This document shows positions 62,961 to 64,000 of a DNA stretch of 64,000 nucleotides, piece by piece. Where the stretch lies: positions 1,994,578 through 2,058,577 of the forward strand of contig NZ_CP073013.1 of NCBI RefSeq assembly GCF_020694005.1. The letters are read 5' to 3'. The notes under the pieces were generated by a model. The model was not told the DNA's origin. It searched no databases and was given only the letters and a program-made list of their open reading frames with translations. Source of the DNA: Marinomonas profundi. Lineage in GTDB: Bacteria; Pseudomonadota; Gammaproteobacteria; Pseudomonadales; Marinomonadaceae. The translations under genes and the position numbers were made by a program. Numbering within the stretch: the first letter of the stretch is position 1; each line of letters opens with the position of its first letter.

Positions 62961-63870
62961 ACGCCTTGCGTTTTATCGCCCAATTAAATTTTACCGCGCT
63001 CACTGCCAGTAATATCAGTATCACGCCAACTATTTGCGTTAGGCTGATGTGTGTTGAAAAGGCAAAATGGTCGACAAACAAAGCGGTGATCGGGTAAATA
63101 AAAGACAGCAGAGCAATCAGGCTGGTGGGCAGTTTTTGAAAACTATCGTATAGGATGATGTACATAAATCCGGTTAGCACGGCACCGAGTATCAATAGAT
63201 CGATCCATTGGCCAGTTTGCGTGGGTAAAGTGTCGAAATCGGCAAAGGGCAAGAGCATAAAAATGCCAACGATCACCTGTACCAAAGCCACAAAGGTGGA
63301 AGGCACTTGGCTGACTTTTTTGGTGACCAATGTGGTTACGGTGTAGAGCAGCGCGGCGCCTAAAGCGAGTAATAAGCCGAATAACCCAGACGAACCGTCG
63401 CGGCTTGCCTGACCGGAGAAGAGCGCGCTTATCTCAGTCAGGTCTAATTCCACGATCAAAAACAAGCCAACAAACGCCAAGGCGAGCCAAAACAGTAAGC
63501 TGGCCGATAACTTTTCTTTGGTGATTAACGCGCCTACTAGCACTAAAAATAATGGCTGCATGTGATAGGCCACGGTGGCGATAGAGAAGGGAATATAGTT
63601 GAACGAGGCAAACAGAAAGATCCAGTTCCCGACTAAGGTGACGCCACCTAAAATAATCATCAGCAGTACGCTGCGCTGGAAAAATTCACGACGAATCAGC
63701 CCCGCATAATAAGCGTAGCCTCCCAGAACGGCGGCCCCAATGACGCAGCGGAAAAACACCACATTCCAAAATGCTTGCCCTGAGCTGATAACAAAATAGC
63801 CAATGGTGCCAGATAGCATCATGGCTAAGATGAGCTCAATGCTGCCGATTGTGTTGTTTGAACGATGCAT
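62959..63870 (-). CDS. EamA/DMT family transporter
   Basis: This 303-residue inner-membrane protein has ten hydrophobic segments in two EamA halves (IGYFVISSGQAFWNVVFFRC, LTGFMYIILYDSFQKLPTSLIALLSF is the second-half signature region). Likely a metabolite exporter. It is convergent with dps. The last 130 bases of the window beyond its start contain no recognisable gene. Confidence 0.88.
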   Translation of the reverse strand: MHRSNNTIGSIELILAMMLSGTIGYFVISSGQAFWNVVFFRCVIGAAVLGGYAYYAGLIRREFFQRSVLLMIILGGVTLVGNWIFLFASFNYIPFSIATVAYHMQPLFLVLVGALITKEKLSASLLFWLALAFVGLFLIVELDLTEISALFSGQASRDGSSGLFGLLLALGAALLYTVTTLVTKKVSQVPSTFVALVQVIVGIFMLLPFADFDTLPTQTGQWIDLLILGAVLTGFMYIILYDSFQKLPTSLIALLSFIYPITALFVDHFAFSTHISLTQIVGVILILLAVSAVKFNWAIKRKA

Positions 63871-64000
63871 TCTTAACTTAACTCCCGATTAGGTTTTGTC
63901 GTATAGCTTGCACGACGCGCTGTTTTTTCGAAGCCATGGTCTATGAGGAATAGGATAAAGGAGAACGTCGAACTTTGGCATACACAGAAAAAGATAGATA

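Overview
The window looks like a piece of chromosome from a marine gammaproteobacterium, most like Oceanospirillaceae such as Marinomonas. This rests on gene order (thiL-pgpA, holD-like-rimI, carA-carB-greA), moderate GC, two TRAP/ABC carbon-uptake loci and a chromosomal integron. The genus is inferred, not proven.

Layout. 1-11.9 kb is core: a chemoreceptor, thiL, pgpA, a DNA polymerase III psi-like gene with rimI, a DJ-1 family gene, and carA-carB-greA behind a hairpin/terminator leader. 12-19 kb holds a Fic protein with paired operators, a LysR gene next to an HPP membrane protein, and ethanolamine ammonia-lyase (eutBC) divergent from its AraC-type regulator.

19.0-28.5 kb is the accessory heart of the window. 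It is a decayed chromosomal integron. A truncated, frameshifted integrase start lies on the minus strand, with a good Shine-Dalgarno and a perfect CTGT-N8-ACAG LexA box. A cassette array reads away from it, with five recognisable attC sites. The cassettes encode a DUF1801 protein, an acetyltransferase, two related HEPN-motif/zinc-ribbon proteins and a BrnT/BrnA pair. An intact 2.84 kb IS66 element sits inside one attC, with an 8-bp target duplication. To the right lie a ParD-like/RelE pair, a relic of an AraC gene resembling the 3' end of eutR, and a Phd/ParE pair that looks like a stray cassette between 205-bp direct repeats.

28.6-46 kb is metabolic: arylamine N-acetyltransferase, a DMT exporter and a Crp-like regulator; a LysR protein with two HTH domains; a LigA/LigB extradiol dioxygenase with a hydrolase-NTF2 fusion and a TRAP transporter; a second Fic gene with the same promoter architecture as the first; and a GlpSTPQUV-type glycerol ABC operon read towards the left, divergent from a sigma-54 activator.

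46-64 kb has RidA-like and LysR genes, the folate-independent methionine synthase pair mesX-mesD, an AraC/hydrolase pair, an M42-like peptidase, a soluble PAS chemoreceptor, and a FecBCD-type metal transporter behind a perfect Zur-like palindrome. It ends with HigBA, a GST, Dps and a DMT transporter. A composite intergenic repeat occurs three times across the window.
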